DNA of 64,000 bases. Origin: Bordetella genomosp. 4. GTDB lineage: Bacteria > Pseudomonadota > Gammaproteobacteria > Burkholderiales > Burkholderiaceae_B. Made by a program: the position numbers and the translations under genes. Below are positions 53,050 to 62,352 of the stretch, piece by piece. The stretch lies in the NCBI RefSeq assembly GCF_002261185.1, contig NZ_NEVQ01000003.1:390304-454303 (forward strand), read 5' to 3'. The notes under the pieces were generated by a model that was not told the DNA's origin, made no database searches, and saw only the letters and a program-made list of their open reading frames with translations. Within the stretch, counting starts at the first letter, position 1. The number at the start of each line of letters is the position of its first letter.

Positions 53050-53964
53050 TTAGTTCGTGCCGGGGTCGCGTTTAGGCGGGACTTCAATGCCCGGGAAAAT
53101 CTTGATGACTGCGGAGTCGTCCTCACCGCCATGTCCGGCGGTGGATGCCTGCATGAACATCTGGTGCGCAGTCGCCGACAGCGGCAGCGGGAATTTGCTG
53201 GCGCGAGCCGTATCCAGAACCAGACCGAGATCTTTCACGAAAATATCGACGGCCGACAACGGCGTGTAATCGCCATTCAGAATGTGCGGCACGCGGTTTT
53301 CGAACATCCACGAATTCCCTGCGCTGTGGGTGATGACCTCGTACAACGCATCGGGATCCACGCCTTCGCGCAGTCCCAAGGCCATGGCCTCAGCCGACGC
53401 GGCGATATGCACGCCTGCCAGCAATTGATTGATGATTTTGACCTTGGAGCCTTGGCCGTGCTGGTCGCCCAGCCGATACACCTTGCCGGCCATGGCCGCC
53501 AGCACATGTTCGCATGCTGCATACGCGGCTGCCGGGCCAGAAGTCATCATCGTCATGGTTCCTTCTGCCGCACGAGCGGCTCCGCCGGACACCGGCGCGT
53601 CCAGCATATGCAGGCCCATGTCTTGCAGACGCTGGCCCAGACGGATGGCAAATTCGGGTGCCACCGTGGCGCATGCGATCACCACCGAGCCAGGCTTCAT
53701 TGCATGCGCCAAGCCGTGCGTGCCGTCAGCGCCAAACAGTACGCTTTCGGTTTGAGCAGCGTTGACCACTAGCAGGACGACAGCGTCGCAATGCTTGCCC
53801 ATATCCGCCACGCTCTGGCAGGCGATCCCGCCTTCGGCGGCGAAACCGTCCAGCACCTGTTGCCGTACGTCATTGGCATAAACGTTCAAGCCAGCGCGCA
53901 GCAGCGAGCGGGCCACGCCCAGGCCCATCGCGCCCAATCCAACTATGCCTACGTTCTTCGTCAT
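53050..53964 (-). CDS. ltnD: L-threonate dehydrogenase
   Basis: NAD-dependent beta-hydroxyacid-dehydrogenase-family enzyme oxidising L-threonate to 2-oxo-tetronate, 304 residues. Rossmann motif VGIVGLGAMGLGVARSLL, substrate motif DAPVSGGAARAAEGTMTMM and catalytic Lys in KVKIINQLLAGVHIAASAEA. It precedes otnK-otnC in the operon, which is the basis for LtnD rather than 3-hydroxyisobutyrate dehydrogenase. The otn pathway thus has two entry oxidoreductases, LtnD and DenD. Confidence 0.9.
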   Translation of the reverse strand: MTKNVGIVGLGAMGLGVARSLLRAGLNVYANDVRQQVLDGFAAEGGIACQSVADMGKHCDAVVLLVVNAAQTESVLFGADGTHGLAHAMKPGSVVIACATVAPEFAIRLGQRLQDMGLHMLDAPVSGGAARAAEGTMTMMTSGPAAAYAACEHVLAAMAGKVYRLGDQHGQGSKVKIINQLLAGVHIAASAEAMALGLREGVDPDALYEVITHSAGNSWMFENRVPHILNGDYTPLSAVDIFVKDLGLVLDTARASKFPLPLSATAHQMFMQASTAGHGGEDDSAVIKIFPGIEVPPKRDPGTN

Positions 53965-54075
53965 ATTTGTTCCTTCGATTACGTTGGGATGCCGTGACGT
54001 CTAGGAAGTTGTTGTGCAGACGTCAGCGAGCGTCTGGCATCGGAGCTGCGTGTGCCAGGCGCGAGTGGCAGGATG

Positions 54076-54948
54076 TCAGGTGTCTATCCCCGCGGTATTG
54101 GCTGAATTCGTCTTGCGTTTGCGTGAGCGCGAAGTATCTGCAATAGCCTGTTTACCGGTGCTGTTCGGACGCGCCGTGGCACGCGAGGAGGGGCCTGCGA
54201 GCTTGCGGTCTTTCTTGGCCGTTTGCCCTGTCAGGCTGGCTGCTGCCTGAGCGCTTTGTTTGAGGCGCCGCCCGGCGTTGTACAGATGGGTTTGCGCCAT
54301 ATGACGCGCAGAGACCGGATCGCCTGCGCGTATTGCATCGACCAGCGCCTGATGTTCCTCATGGACCTGTCGCGCAAAGTCGGCATTCTGCGCTTCGTTG
54401 TTGCGCGTAATGTGTACGGCCGCTTCCAGATACTGATTCAGGAATCGCAACGTATTCAACAGAAATGGATTACCTGCAGCCTGGGCGATGGTCCGGTGAA
54501 ACGCCACATCGGCCAATACCCCATCGTTGCCTTTGGCGACCTCGTGCGAGATCTCAGCCAATGCATTTTCAATTTTTTCCAGTTGGCGCGCCGTGCGTTT
54601 TATCGCGGCCTGTTCGGCTGCTTCTGCCTCCAGTGCGCGTCGCACGTCCAACAGTTGCAGCACCGCGCTCAACGACCCCACGTCACCTGGATCGATGCGC
54701 AGCGGCATGACCAATCCATGGGGGCTGACATACACACCGCTGCCTTGGCGCGACTCGACGACCCCCTGGCTTTTTAACTGCGCCATGGCTTCACGCACGA
54801 CGGCGCGGCTGATGCCGAATTGCTCTGCCAGCACGGCCTCGGACGGCAATTTCGCCCCGGCGGGCAGGTTGCCGTTGCTGATTTGCTCCAGCAGCGCCTG
54901 CGCGACACCGTCGCTCAGCCCCGCACGAGAATTGACTTTCTGGAACAT
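54076..54948 (-). CDS. GntR/FadR-family regulator (FCD domain)
   Basis: A 290-residue regulator. The winged HTH covers about 8-75 (GNLPAGAKLPSEAVLAEQFG, ISRAVVREAMAQLKSQGVVE); the FCD ligand domain follows with the metal-binding Asp/His set in DVAFHRTIAQAAGNPF and VHEEHQALVDAIRAGD. A basic, probably disordered tail of about 50 residues (KKDRKLAGPSSRATARPNS) is longer than usual. It is the gene directly upstream of ltnD and should control the otn operon in response to a sugar acid. Confidence 0.9.
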   Translation of the reverse strand: MFQKVNSRAGLSDGVAQALLEQISNGNLPAGAKLPSEAVLAEQFGISRAVVREAMAQLKSQGVVESRQGSGVYVSPHGLVMPLRIDPGDVGSLSAVLQLLDVRRALEAEAAEQAAIKRTARQLEKIENALAEISHEVAKGNDGVLADVAFHRTIAQAAGNPFLLNTLRFLNQYLEAAVHITRNNEAQNADFARQVHEEHQALVDAIRAGDPVSARHMAQTHLYNAGRRLKQSAQAAASLTGQTAKKDRKLAGPSSRATARPNSTGKQAIADTSRSRKRKTNSANTAGIDT

Positions 54949-54998
54949 GTCTCTGGGTTGTATTTCTAGTCGATTTACTCTGAAAACCACCCTGGTTA

Positions 54999-55014
54999 TC
55001 AGACAACTTTGCGG
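54999..55014. promoter_or_regulatory. Possible operator of the GntR/FadR-type regulator
   Basis: On the minus strand TTGTCTGATAA, an imperfect palindrome (TTGTC-T-GATAA), lies about 50 bp before the regulator start. FCD-type regulators often bind TNGTNNNACNA-like sites, so autoregulation is plausible. A second GTTGTCT half-site occurs near 55099. Confidence 0.35.
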
Positions 55015-55137
55015 AAGTTTAACCGACGAAATCAAACTGTCAAATTCCCCCGAGCCGCCCTTCTTGCATAAGAAAGGGCCGGAGTCACATCGTGACCGGT
55101 TGTCTTAAAAAACTACGAATTCCGGCGCGTTCAAGCC

Positions 55138-55169
55138 AAAAAAAAGCCAGGCACCTCACAGTGCCTGGC
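55138..55169 (-). terminator. Terminator of the tctBA operon
   Basis: GCCAGGCAC (55146-55154) and GTGCCTGGC (55161-55169) form a 9-bp perfect stem with an eight-base A run at 55138-55145, which is a T run on the minus strand. It lies 80 bp beyond the tctA stop codon. Confidence 0.9.
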
Positions 55170-55250
55170 CTCAGGGACGCTATCTGCGTTTCGCCGTTTG
55201 CCGACGTCTACATAGAGTGTCGGCAGCAGACGTCAATGCTGTAAACAGCC

Positions 55251-56756
55251 TTAATCTTCTTCGACGAACGTTTCTTCGCGCTTCTTGCGGATCGATGGCA
55301 ACGCCACCAACACCACCAGGAATACTGCGACAGCCAACAGCGATGCCGACAGCGGTCGATCCACGAATGTCAGGAAGTCACCGCGTGACAGCAGCAGGGC
55401 GCGACGGAAGTTTTCTTCCATCATGGGGCCCAGCACCAGACCCAGCAGCAGCGGGGCGCCTTCGCACTTCAGTTTCGACCATACATAACCGATCACGCCA
55501 AAGATCGCCGTAGTGAAAATGTCGAACGTGTTGTAGTTCAACGAATACACCCCGATCGTGCAGAACACCAGAATCGCCGGGAACAGAATGCGATAGGGCA
55601 CTTTCAGCAGCTTGACCCACAAGCCGATCAGCGGCAGGTTCAGCACCACCAGCATCAGGTTACCGATCCACATCGAGGCGATCAGGCCCCAGAACAGTTC
55701 GGGGTGGCTGCTCATCACTTGAGGGCCGGGCTGAATGTTGTGGATGGTCATCGCACCCACCATCAGCGCCATCACGGCGTTACCCGGGATACCCAGGGTC
55801 AGCAGCGGGATGAACGACGTCTGCGCCGCAGCGTTGTTGGCCGACTCGGGGCCGCCCAGACCGGCCGGGTGGCCCTTACCGAAGCGCTCGGGGTTCTTCG
55901 AGATCTTCTTTTCCAAGGTGTACGAGGCAAACGAGGACAGCACCGCGCCGCCACCGGGCAGAATGCCCAGCATCGAGCCCAGAACCGTGCCACGTACCGC
56001 GGCCGGAGCCGCTTCCTTGAACTCCTGCTTGTTCGGATATAGCGAGCCGATCTTGTCGGTAATGTCGACGCGGTTCTCTTTCTGTTCCAGGTTGGTCATG
56101 ATTTCGGCAAAACCGAAAACGCCCATGGCCACGATGGCAAAGTCGATACCGTCTTGCAGTTCGGGGATGCCGAAGTCAAAGCGAGCGACCCCCGAGTTCA
56201 CGTCCGTACCCACCATACCCAGCAGCAGGCCCAGGATAATCATCGCGATTGCCTTGGGCAGCGAACCCGAGGCCAACACCACCGCGCCCACCAGGCCCAG
56301 GGTCATCAGCGAGAAATACTCGGCGGGGCCGAACTTGAACGCGACTTCAGCCAATGGGGGCGCAAAAGCGGCCAGCAACAGCGTTGCGACGCAACCGGCG
56401 AAGAACGAGCCCATGGCGGCAATTGCCAATGCTGCGCCTGCCCGTCCGTTGCGCGCCATCTGGTGGCCATCGAGCACGGTCACCACCGCGGACGTCTCGC
56501 CAGGGAGCGCCACCAGAATAGCCGTGGTCGAACCGCCGTATTGCGCACCATAATAAATACCGGCCAACATGATCAGGCCGGCCACAGGCGGCAGCACATA
56601 GGTGATCGGCAGCAGCATCGCGATCGTCGGAACCGGACCGATCCCGGGCAACACCCCGATCAAGGTCCCCAGAATACAACCCAGCAAAGCGTACAGCAGG
56701 TTCTCGGGCGTGAACGCCACCGAGAATCCCAGCATCAAGTGATCAAATAATTCCAT
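55251..56756 (-). CDS. tctA: Tripartite tricarboxylate transporter large permease subunit
   Basis: A 501-residue inner-membrane protein with about twelve hydrophobic segments. The repeated TctA motifs are GTLIGVLPGIGPVPTIAMLL near the N-terminus and GSMLGILPGGGAVLSSFASY in the second half; YYGAQYGGSTTAILVALPGE is also diagnostic. It forms the sodium- or proton-driven channel with TctB and a periplasmic TctC binding protein. No tctC gene is next to it, so the binding protein must be encoded elsewhere. Confidence 0.95.
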   Translation of the reverse strand: MELFDHLMLGFSVAFTPENLLYALLGCILGTLIGVLPGIGPVPTIAMLLPITYVLPPVAGLIMLAGIYYGAQYGGSTTAILVALPGETSAVVTVLDGHQMARNGRAGAALAIAAMGSFFAGCVATLLLAAFAPPLAEVAFKFGPAEYFSLMTLGLVGAVVLASGSLPKAIAMIILGLLLGMVGTDVNSGVARFDFGIPELQDGIDFAIVAMGVFGFAEIMTNLEQKENRVDITDKIGSLYPNKQEFKEAAPAAVRGTVLGSMLGILPGGGAVLSSFASYTLEKKISKNPERFGKGHPAGLGGPESANNAAAQTSFIPLLTLGIPGNAVMALMVGAMTIHNIQPGPQVMSSHPELFWGLIASMWIGNLMLVVLNLPLIGLWVKLLKVPYRILFPAILVFCTIGVYSLNYNTFDIFTTAIFGVIGYVWSKLKCEGAPLLLGLVLGPMMEENFRRALLLSRGDFLTFVDRPLSASLLAVAVFLVVLVALPSIRKKREETFVEED

Positions 56757-56769
56757 GGCCGAAGACTCC

Positions 56770-57234
56770 TTAGTTCATGCCTAGAAACGACGGCCACAGC
56801 GGGAAAATCAGCCCCAGCCCTTTGATGAATGCCAGATACGAGAACACCACCAGGAAAATCCCGTTGCCGATCGCGACTTTCAGGTTGAACTCGTGGCTGG
56901 CCAGGCTGCTGACGATGACCAGTACAAAGACCGAGATATAGACGCCCAGCAGTTTCAGGATCAAGGCGTACAACACGACGGACCCGATCACCAGGAAGGT
57001 GATGCGCCAATCGAATTTCTCGACATGGGTCTCCGTTGCTTTTTTGCTCAGCGAGCCAAGCAGCACAATGGCGCCCAGTAAGGCCAGGACCAATCCCAGC
57101 GCGAAAGGAAAGTACCCCGGTCCCATCCGGGCGGCGGTTCCCATTTGATAGCTTGTCGCTTGCCAGGCTGCTCCCAATCCGATGGCGATGAACATCACCC
57201 CGGACCAGAAATCCTGCCGATTGCGTAGCTGCAT
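56770..57234 (-). CDS. tctB: Tripartite tricarboxylate transporter small subunit
   Basis: A 154-residue membrane protein with four hydrophobic segments. The features AAWQATSYQMGTAARMGPGYFP and FALGLVLALLGAIVLLGSL are typical of TctB. It precedes tctA by 13 bp on the same strand. A 434-bp gap upstream carries its promoter. Confidence 0.92.
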   Translation of the reverse strand: MQLRNRQDFWSGVMFIAIGLGAAWQATSYQMGTAARMGPGYFPFALGLVLALLGAIVLLGSLSKKATETHVEKFDWRITFLVIGSVVLYALILKLLGVYISVFVLVIVSSLASHEFNLKVAIGNGIFLVVFSYLAFIKGLGLIFPLWPSFLGMN

Positions 57235-57668
57235 GGTCTACTCCTATTTACAGCATGTGAGTTAAAGCCAGGTCGTTCGATGAACGATGCTCTGAAAAAA
57301 TGAACACCTCGTCGTGCTGCTCGTTGTTATGAAATCGAGGTGCGTCTTTTGAGCAGGGCGCATGGTAGCGAAGGGGCCTGGGCCTGCAAACCCACGCTGT
57401 TCCAGATGCAGATGGGGTTTTCCCTAAAACTGGCGTCCAAGTTGTAACCTTGGGCCATCACCGGCTCAAAATGAAAGCAAAATGAAAGTAAATAGAAAGA
57501 CAGGCGAAAGCCTGTGATCGATCAAGGCTTGATCAACGCAAGTCCTGTGTCAGAATTCTTTGGTACGGGCGGTTGGGGTGCCAACTGCAAGTCCTACAGA
57601 ATATTGCTGGTTTTCTCACGTTGCGTACGGCCTCCCAGCCAGTGCGCGGATGGTTTACGATAGCGCCC
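57235..57668. other. Long intergenic region with small hairpins
   Basis: A gap of 434 bp upstream of tctB and the coiled-coil protein gene. It holds CACCTCG/CGAGGTG arms (57305-57342), two AAAATGAAAG motifs (57467-57490), the perfect ACAGGC-GAAA-GCCTGT hairpin with a GNRA tetraloop (57500-57515) and the inverted repeat GATCAAGGCTTGATC (57520-57534). No gene is evident. A small RNA or operator cluster is possible. Confidence 0.4.
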
Positions 57669-58130
57669 ATGCTGCAAGATCTAGATCAACTCGCCGCCCG
57701 TATCGGGCAATTAGTGCAACGCACCCGGCAACTTCAGGCCGAGCGTGATGCGTTGCGTATCAGCCTGGGCCAAAGCGAAGCCGCTCAGCGCGCATTAGAG
57801 CAACGCTGCAACGAGCGGCAGGCCGAAATTTTGGCGCTGCAGACCAAATTGCAGGAGCACGACGGGGCGGTAGAAGACCTCCTGTCCGAGGCGCGCCAGT
57901 CAGAGATAGATTTGCGTGCGCAACTCGCCCGCCAAATATCCGAGCAGCAAGCGCTCGAATCTCGTGCCCAGACGCGCGAAGCGGAATTGCTCGGCAGCCT
58001 CAGTGCCAAAGACACGGATCTGCAACGCCTGCGTGTCGCGACAGACGCCGCACGTGAGCGGATCGATAGCGTATTGGCGCGCTTGCCGGGCGCTGCCGCC
58101 GAAGACCAATCCTCCGGAGCGCAGCCCTGA
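57669..58130 (+). CDS. Coiled-coil protein upstream of ZapA
   Basis: A 153-residue, almost entirely helical protein: MLQDLDQLAARIGQLVQRTR and on through residue 140 with heptad spacing and Gln/Glu/Arg-rich composition, then a short GAQP tail. No signal peptide. The start at 57669 is the first Met of the helical part; earlier in-frame codons encode non-conserved sequence. It overlaps zapA (TGATG), so it is probably a partner of cell-division assembly factors, perhaps ZapB-like. Function not shown. Confidence 0.75.
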   Translation: MLQDLDQLAARIGQLVQRTRQLQAERDALRISLGQSEAAQRALEQRCNERQAEILALQTKLQEHDGAVEDLLSEARQSEIDLRAQLARQISEQQALESRAQTREAELLGSLSAKDTDLQRLRVATDAARERIDSVLARLPGAAAEDQSSGAQP

Positions 58131-58432
58131 TGGAACGTATTGATGTCACGATATTGGGGCGCGACTATTCTCTCGCTTGCTCCACCGAAGAAAAACCCAC
58201 TCTGTTGGCTGCCGTGCGCCACGTTGATCAGCTCATGCTGCGCATCCAGGGCTCAGGCAAAGTCTCCAGCAACGAACGCATTGCCGTCATGGCGGCTTTG
58301 CAGATTGCTAGCGAGTTGTTATCCATGAAAGCGCCCGACGGCCCGCTCGGCGGTTTGGCGGTAGGCGAGTTCAAGGGTAGAATCGAACACATGAATTCCC
58401 TGCTTGATGAGGTATTGTCCAAACAGGGATAG
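58130..58432 (+). CDS. zapA: Cell division protein ZapA
   Basis: A 100-residue activator of FtsZ ring bundling. MERIDVTILGRDYSLACSTE is the beta-hairpin N-domain, then a helical dimer/tetramer segment NERIAVMAALQIASELLSMK. It overlaps the upstream coiled-coil gene and precedes the 6S RNA, an arrangement frequent in proteobacteria. Confidence 0.93.
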   Translation: MERIDVTILGRDYSLACSTEEKPTLLAAVRHVDQLMLRIQGSGKVSSNERIAVMAALQIASELLSMKAPDGPLGGLAVGEFKGRIEHMNSLLDEVLSKQG

Positions 58433-58489
58433 CAGTACGGACCTCGGTCCCCGGCGTGTCGGTATCACGCACGATTTGATGTTTTTTCA

Positions 58490-58678
58490 GTTTGTCCCTG
58501 CAGTGCTCGTGACCTGGCCATACATTCTCTGAACCTATGTCTTACGGCATATTGGTTGCGTGAATGGTGAGTGGGAGTGATTGTCTACCCGTAGACGAAC
58601 CCGAAGCTCAACGGATCGCGACCACCTTGAACCTCACGGTTCGAGATGCCGGCCTAGACGGCACAGGCGGGGCATCTA
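58490..58678 (+). ncRNA. ssrS: 6S RNA
   Basis: Regulatory RNA that binds sigma70 RNA polymerase in stationary phase. The region just after zapA shows a closing-stem pair GTCCC..GTGC and GCAC..GGGGC at about 58494 and 58673, and on the 3' side of the central bubble CACCTTGAACC with a paired GGTTCGAG, the hallmark hairpin of 6S RNA. The expected length, about 185 nt, fits. Ends are approximate. The usual downstream 5-formyltetrahydrofolate cycloligase gene is missing here. Confidence 0.75.
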
Positions 58679-58680
58679 TT

Positions 58681-58728
58681 CCGGCGGGCCTGGGTTTCTC
58701 TCAGGTCCGCGCCGGGTGTCTCTCTTTC
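58681..58728 (+). terminator. Hairpin after 6S RNA
   Basis: CCGGCGGGCCTG (58681-58692) and CAGGTCCGCGCCGG (58702-58715) can pair with small internal mismatches, followed by a T-rich GTGTCTCTCTTT. It could end the 6S transcript or belong to the leader of the SIMPL gene. Confidence 0.45.
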
Positions 58729-58750
58729 CCACTCTTTCTACAGGTCTGTC

Positions 58751-59524
58751 ATGATGCACTCCTTCCGCGTGCCTTCATTGAACCGTCTTGCGGCTGCCTG
58801 CTGCGCCGCATTTGCCTTGACGGTGGCTCCGTTCGCGCATGCTCAACAGCCACCCGCGCCGCCGCGCGCACCTGCGCCGGCTGTGCATCCCGACGAGCGC
58901 GTGCCCGAATTGACCCTGCAGGCATCTGCCTCCGCCGATGTACAGCAGGACACCGTTCGCATCACCCTGGCCGCGGAGTTCGATGCAGACTCACAGACCA
59001 AGGCCACGACCCAGTTGAGTACAGTGCTTGACGAGGCCGTCAAACGTACCGAGGGCGCAAAGGGCATTCAAGTCCATACTAGCGGCTACAACGTTTGGCC
59101 CAATACGGACGAAAAGGGCAAGATCCAGAACTGGCGCGCTCGCGGGGAAATCGTCCTCGAGTCCAAGGACTTTGCCGCTGCCTCGGCATTGGCCTCCAAG
59201 CTGTCCGACAAAGTCGCCATCTCGCAGATCAGTTTCTCGCTATCACGCGAGGCCCGCGAGGCCGCAGAAAAGAAACTGCTCGGCCAGGCCGCTGATGCCT
59301 TTCTGGCGCGGGCGCAAGCTGCGGCCCAGGCTTTCGGCTATAGCAGCTATCGCGTGCAACAGCTCGAGTTGAGCGGGGGTGGTTCACCGGTCCCGGTACC
59401 GAGACCCATGGGTGCGATGGCCAAAAGCAGCCTGAGCAGTGCTGCCGGCTATGCCGATGCGCCGCTCGAGGCTGGCCAGGTCACTGTGACGCTTTCGGTC
59501 AATGGGACTGTCGCTTTGCAGTAA
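58751..59524 (+). CDS. SIMPL-domain (DUF541) periplasmic protein
   Basis: A 257-residue secreted protein with a Sec signal ([19 protein letters not shown]) and a proline-rich linker. The SIMPL/DUF541 domain spans about 50-257, with [20 protein letters not shown] and the C-terminal [18 protein letters not shown]. Relatives include E. coli YggE, linked to oxidative-stress tolerance. Start MMHSF has two adjacent ATG codons. Its 3' end overlaps the convergent lgt by 26 bp. Confidence 0.88.
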   Translation: MMHSFRVPSLNRLAAACCAAFALTVAPFAHAQQPPAPPRAPAPAVHPDERVPELTLQASASADVQQDTVRITLAAEFDADSQTKATTQLSTVLDEAVKRTEGAKGIQVHTSGYNVWPNTDEKGKIQNWRARGEIVLESKDFAAASALASKLSDKVAISQISFSLSREAREAAEKKLLGQAADAFLARAQAAAQAFGYSSYRVQQLELSGGGSPVPVPRPMGAMAKSSLSSAAGYADAPLEAGQVTVTLSVNGTVALQ

Positions 59525-60287
59525 AGAAAAACATCACAAGGCCGATGAGCACCATGGGCAGGGACAGCCACTGTCCCATGCTCAGGCCTGCAGCGAGCAA
59601 CCCCAGAAAATTATCTGGCTCACGCGTGAATTCGACCAAAAAGCGGAAGGCCCCATAACCGATCAAGAACAGCCCGCTGACTTGGCCGAGGGGGCGAGGC
59701 TTGCTGGAAAACCACCATAGCAGGGCGAACAGGACGATGCCCTCCAATCCCAGCTCGTAAAGCTGCGAAGGGTGGCGCGGCACATCGGTACCCGATTGCG
59801 GAAACACCATCGCCCAGGGTACGTCGGCGGGGCGGCCCCACAGTTCGCCATTGATGAAGTTGCCCAGACGCCCTGCGCCCAGTCCCAGGGGAATGAGCGG
59901 GGCGATGAAATCACTGATCGTAAAGAACGACACCTTCTTTTTGCGCGCAATCAGCAGCATGACTACGATCACGCCGATCAACCCGCCGTGAAAAGACATG
60001 CCGCCTTCCCAGAGGTAGAAAATTTCCAGGGGGTGGGCCAGGTAATAGCCGGGCTTATAAAACAGCACGTAGCCCAGGCGGCCGCCCAGCACCACGCCCA
60101 GCACGCTATAGAAAATAATGTCTTCCAGATCGCGCGTATTGAGCGCTGGCGTGTGGCCGCTTGTCAGGCGCCGGCGGCCCAACAAATAAACCAGCGCAAA
60201 TCCGACGAGATACATCAGGCCATACCAATGAATAGCAACGGGGCCGATGCTCAAGGCAATAGGGTCAAACTCGGGATGGTGCAGCAT
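59499..60287 (-). CDS. lgt: Prolipoprotein diacylglyceryl transferase
   Basis: Inner-membrane enzyme adding diacylglycerol to the lipobox cysteine, the first step of lipoprotein maturation; in this window its substrates would include Pal, MltD and the hydrolase lipoprotein. The 262-residue protein has about seven hydrophobic segments, the essential H100 in MSFHGGLIG and the signature [16 protein letters not shown] with R140. Full length and standard. Confidence 0.96.
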   Translation of the reverse strand: MLHHPEFDPIALSIGPVAIHWYGLMYLVGFALVYLLGRRRLTSGHTPALNTRDLEDIIFYSVLGVVLGGRLGYVLFYKPGYYLAHPLEIFYLWEGGMSFHGGLIGVIVVMLLIARKKKVSFFTISDFIAPLIPLGLGAGRLGNFINGELWGRPADVPWAMVFPQSGTDVPRHPSQLYELGLEGIVLFALLWWFSSKPRPLGQVSGLFLIGYGAFRFLVEFTREPDNFLGLLAAGLSMGQWLSLPMVLIGLVMFFFTAKRQSH

Positions 60288-60390
60288 AATCCGCCATGCA
60301 ATAAAAGATTAGGTCGATAATAACCGGCACAGGTGTTGTTATGCCGCTCGGCCGGTCATGACATTCAAGGAAACGCTTCGGAGACAGACC

Positions 60391-62076
60391 ATGCCCAATA
60401 ACGAACGTTCACGCCACGTGACCCATGGGGTCGCCCGTGCCCCCAATCGGGCCATGTATTACGCGCTGGGCTACCAAGAATCCGATTTTGATAATCCCAT
60501 GATAGGCGTGGCCAATGGCCACTCCACCATTACGCCCTGTAACAGCGGCCTGCAACGCCTGGCTGACGCCGCCATCGATGCGATTCGTGAATCGCGAGCC
60601 AATCCTCAGGTATTCGGCACGCCCACCATCTCCGATGGCATGTCCATGGGCACCGAGGGAATGAAATATTCCCTGGTCTCGCGCGAGGTGATTGCCGACT
60701 GCATTGAAACGGCGGTTCAAGGGCAGTGGATGGATGGCGTAGTCGTCATCGGAGGGTGCGATAAAAACATGCCCGGCGGCATGATCGCGCTGGCCCGTAC
60801 CAACGTCCCCGGCATCTATGTGTATGGCGGCACCATCAAGCCCGGCCATTACCAAGGCAAAGACTTGACCATCGTCTCGGTGTTCGAGGCCGTGGGCGAG
60901 TTCACCATGGGACGCATGAACCAAGAGGATTTCAAGCAAATCGAAAAATGCGCAATCCCAGGCTCAGGATCCTGCGGCGGGATGTACACCGCCAACACGA
61001 TGAGTTCCGCCTTCGAGGCGCTGGGCATGAGCTTGCCGTATTCCAGCACGATGGCCAACGAAGACGACGAAAAAGTCGTTTCTGCGGCCGAGTCGGCCCG
61101 GGTTCTGGTTGATGCCGTGCGACGTGGCGTGCGTCCGCGCGACATCATTACTCGCGAATCCATCGAAAATGCCGTGTCCGTCATCATGGCCACGGGCGGT
61201 TCCACCAACGCGGTCCTGCATTTTCTGGCCATCGCGCATGCGGCCGAGGTCCCGTGGACGATTGATGACTTCGAGCGTATCCGGCGCCGTGTTCCCGTTA
61301 TTTGCGATTTAAAGCCTTCCGGCCGCTACGTTGCGACCGACCTGCATCGTGCTGGCGGAATTCCGCAGGTCATGAAACTTCTGCTGGACGCGGGATTGCT
61401 GCATGGTGATTGCATCACCATTACCGGCAAAACTATTGCGGAAACTTTGGCTGACGTTCCTGCGGTGCCTCGTTCAGATCAAGATGTAATTCGGCCGATA
61501 GACCGTGCGCTGTATCCGCAGGGGCATCTGGCCATTCTCAAGGGCAACTTGTCTCCCGAGGGGTGCGTCGCCAAAATTACCGGACTGAAAAATCCCGTCA
61601 TTACCGGGCCGGCCCGCGTTTTCGATTCCGAAGACGAGGCCATGACAGCCATCATGGACCGCCGCATCCAACACGGCGACGTTGTTGTCATCCGTTACGA
61701 GGGGCCCAAAGGCGGTCCGGGAATGCGCGAAATGTTGGCGCCTACCTCCGCATTGATTGGCCAAGGCTTGGGCGAGACCGTAGGTTTGATCACCGATGGC
61801 CGTTTCTCTGGCGGAACCTGGGGCATGGTTGTCGGGCATGTGGCTCCCGAGGCCTATGTTGGCGGGCCGATCGCCCTCATTCGAGAGGGCGACTCAGTTA
61901 CCATCGACGCTCATCAGTTGCTGCTGCAGCTCAACATTTCTGACGAAGAATTGGCGGCGCGCCGAAAAGCCTGGGTCCAGCCCAAACCACGGTACACCCG
62001 GGGAGTGCTGGCTAAATTTGGCAAATTGGCCAGTACAGCCAGCCGAGGAGCGGTGACAGACGCCTTTGAACCCTGA
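60391..62076 (+). CDS. ilvD: Dihydroxy-acid dehydratase
   Basis: Fourth enzyme of valine and isoleucine synthesis. The start at 60391 ([20 protein letters not shown]) has GGAGACAG ahead; an upstream in-frame ATG is less likely. Iron-sulfur cysteines are in [20 protein letters not shown] and [14 protein letters not shown], and the C-terminal [20 protein letters not shown] is conserved. Length 561 fits the [2Fe-2S] subgroup of IlvD. Some relatives act as sugar-acid dehydratases, but length and motifs favour IlvD. Confidence 0.93.
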   Translation: MPNNERSRHVTHGVARAPNRAMYYALGYQESDFDNPMIGVANGHSTITPCNSGLQRLADAAIDAIRESRANPQVFGTPTISDGMSMGTEGMKYSLVSREVIADCIETAVQGQWMDGVVVIGGCDKNMPGGMIALARTNVPGIYVYGGTIKPGHYQGKDLTIVSVFEAVGEFTMGRMNQEDFKQIEKCAIPGSGSCGGMYTANTMSSAFEALGMSLPYSSTMANEDDEKVVSAAESARVLVDAVRRGVRPRDIITRESIENAVSVIMATGGSTNAVLHFLAIAHAAEVPWTIDDFERIRRRVPVICDLKPSGRYVATDLHRAGGIPQVMKLLLDAGLLHGDCITITGKTIAETLADVPAVPRSDQDVIRPIDRALYPQGHLAILKGNLSPEGCVAKITGLKNPVITGPARVFDSEDEAMTAIMDRRIQHGDVVVIRYEGPKGGPGMREMLAPTSALIGQGLGETVGLITDGRFSGGTWGMVVGHVAPEAYVGGPIALIREGDSVTIDAHQLLLQLNISDEELAARRKAWVQPKPRYTRGVLAKFGKLASTASRGAVTDAFEP

Positions 62077-62149
62077 CGATTCGCTTCGAGATTTGGGCTC
62101 AGGCCCGGGTCGCCACGCAGTTGTGCGAAAGGGGGCGGGAGTTAGGAGG

Positions 62150-62305
62150 CCGGCAGCCGGAATCCAGGAAGCCAGAAATCCGGGAATGCCAGGATGCCAG
62201 AATGCCAGGAAGCTAGGAGCTAGGGACTGGGATCTGGGAGCTAGGATCTGGGAGCTAGGAACTGGGAGCTAGGAACTGGGAGCAAGGAACTGGGAGCTAG
62301 GATGT
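62150..62305. repeat. Degenerate short tandem repeats, including five 14-mers
   Basis: A run of CCAGGAAT/CTAGGA-type short motifs leads into five near-perfect 14-bp units of the form GGGAGCTAGGAACT (62236-62305). Units differ at a few positions (GGATCT, GCAAGG). Each contains GGGAG, a strong Shine-Dalgarno-like core. The unit shares GCTAGG with the heptamer array at 26431. The last unit runs into an ATG in frame with the cytochrome gene. Confidence 0.9.
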
Positions 62306-62352
62306 CGCGGTTTCGCGATTTCGGTGTGTTTTTCAAACTTGAGACAGTACGG

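Noticed and set aside
62150..62305. CRISPR-like array
   Set aside because: Units are 14 bp and contiguous with no spacers; it is a simple tandem repeat.
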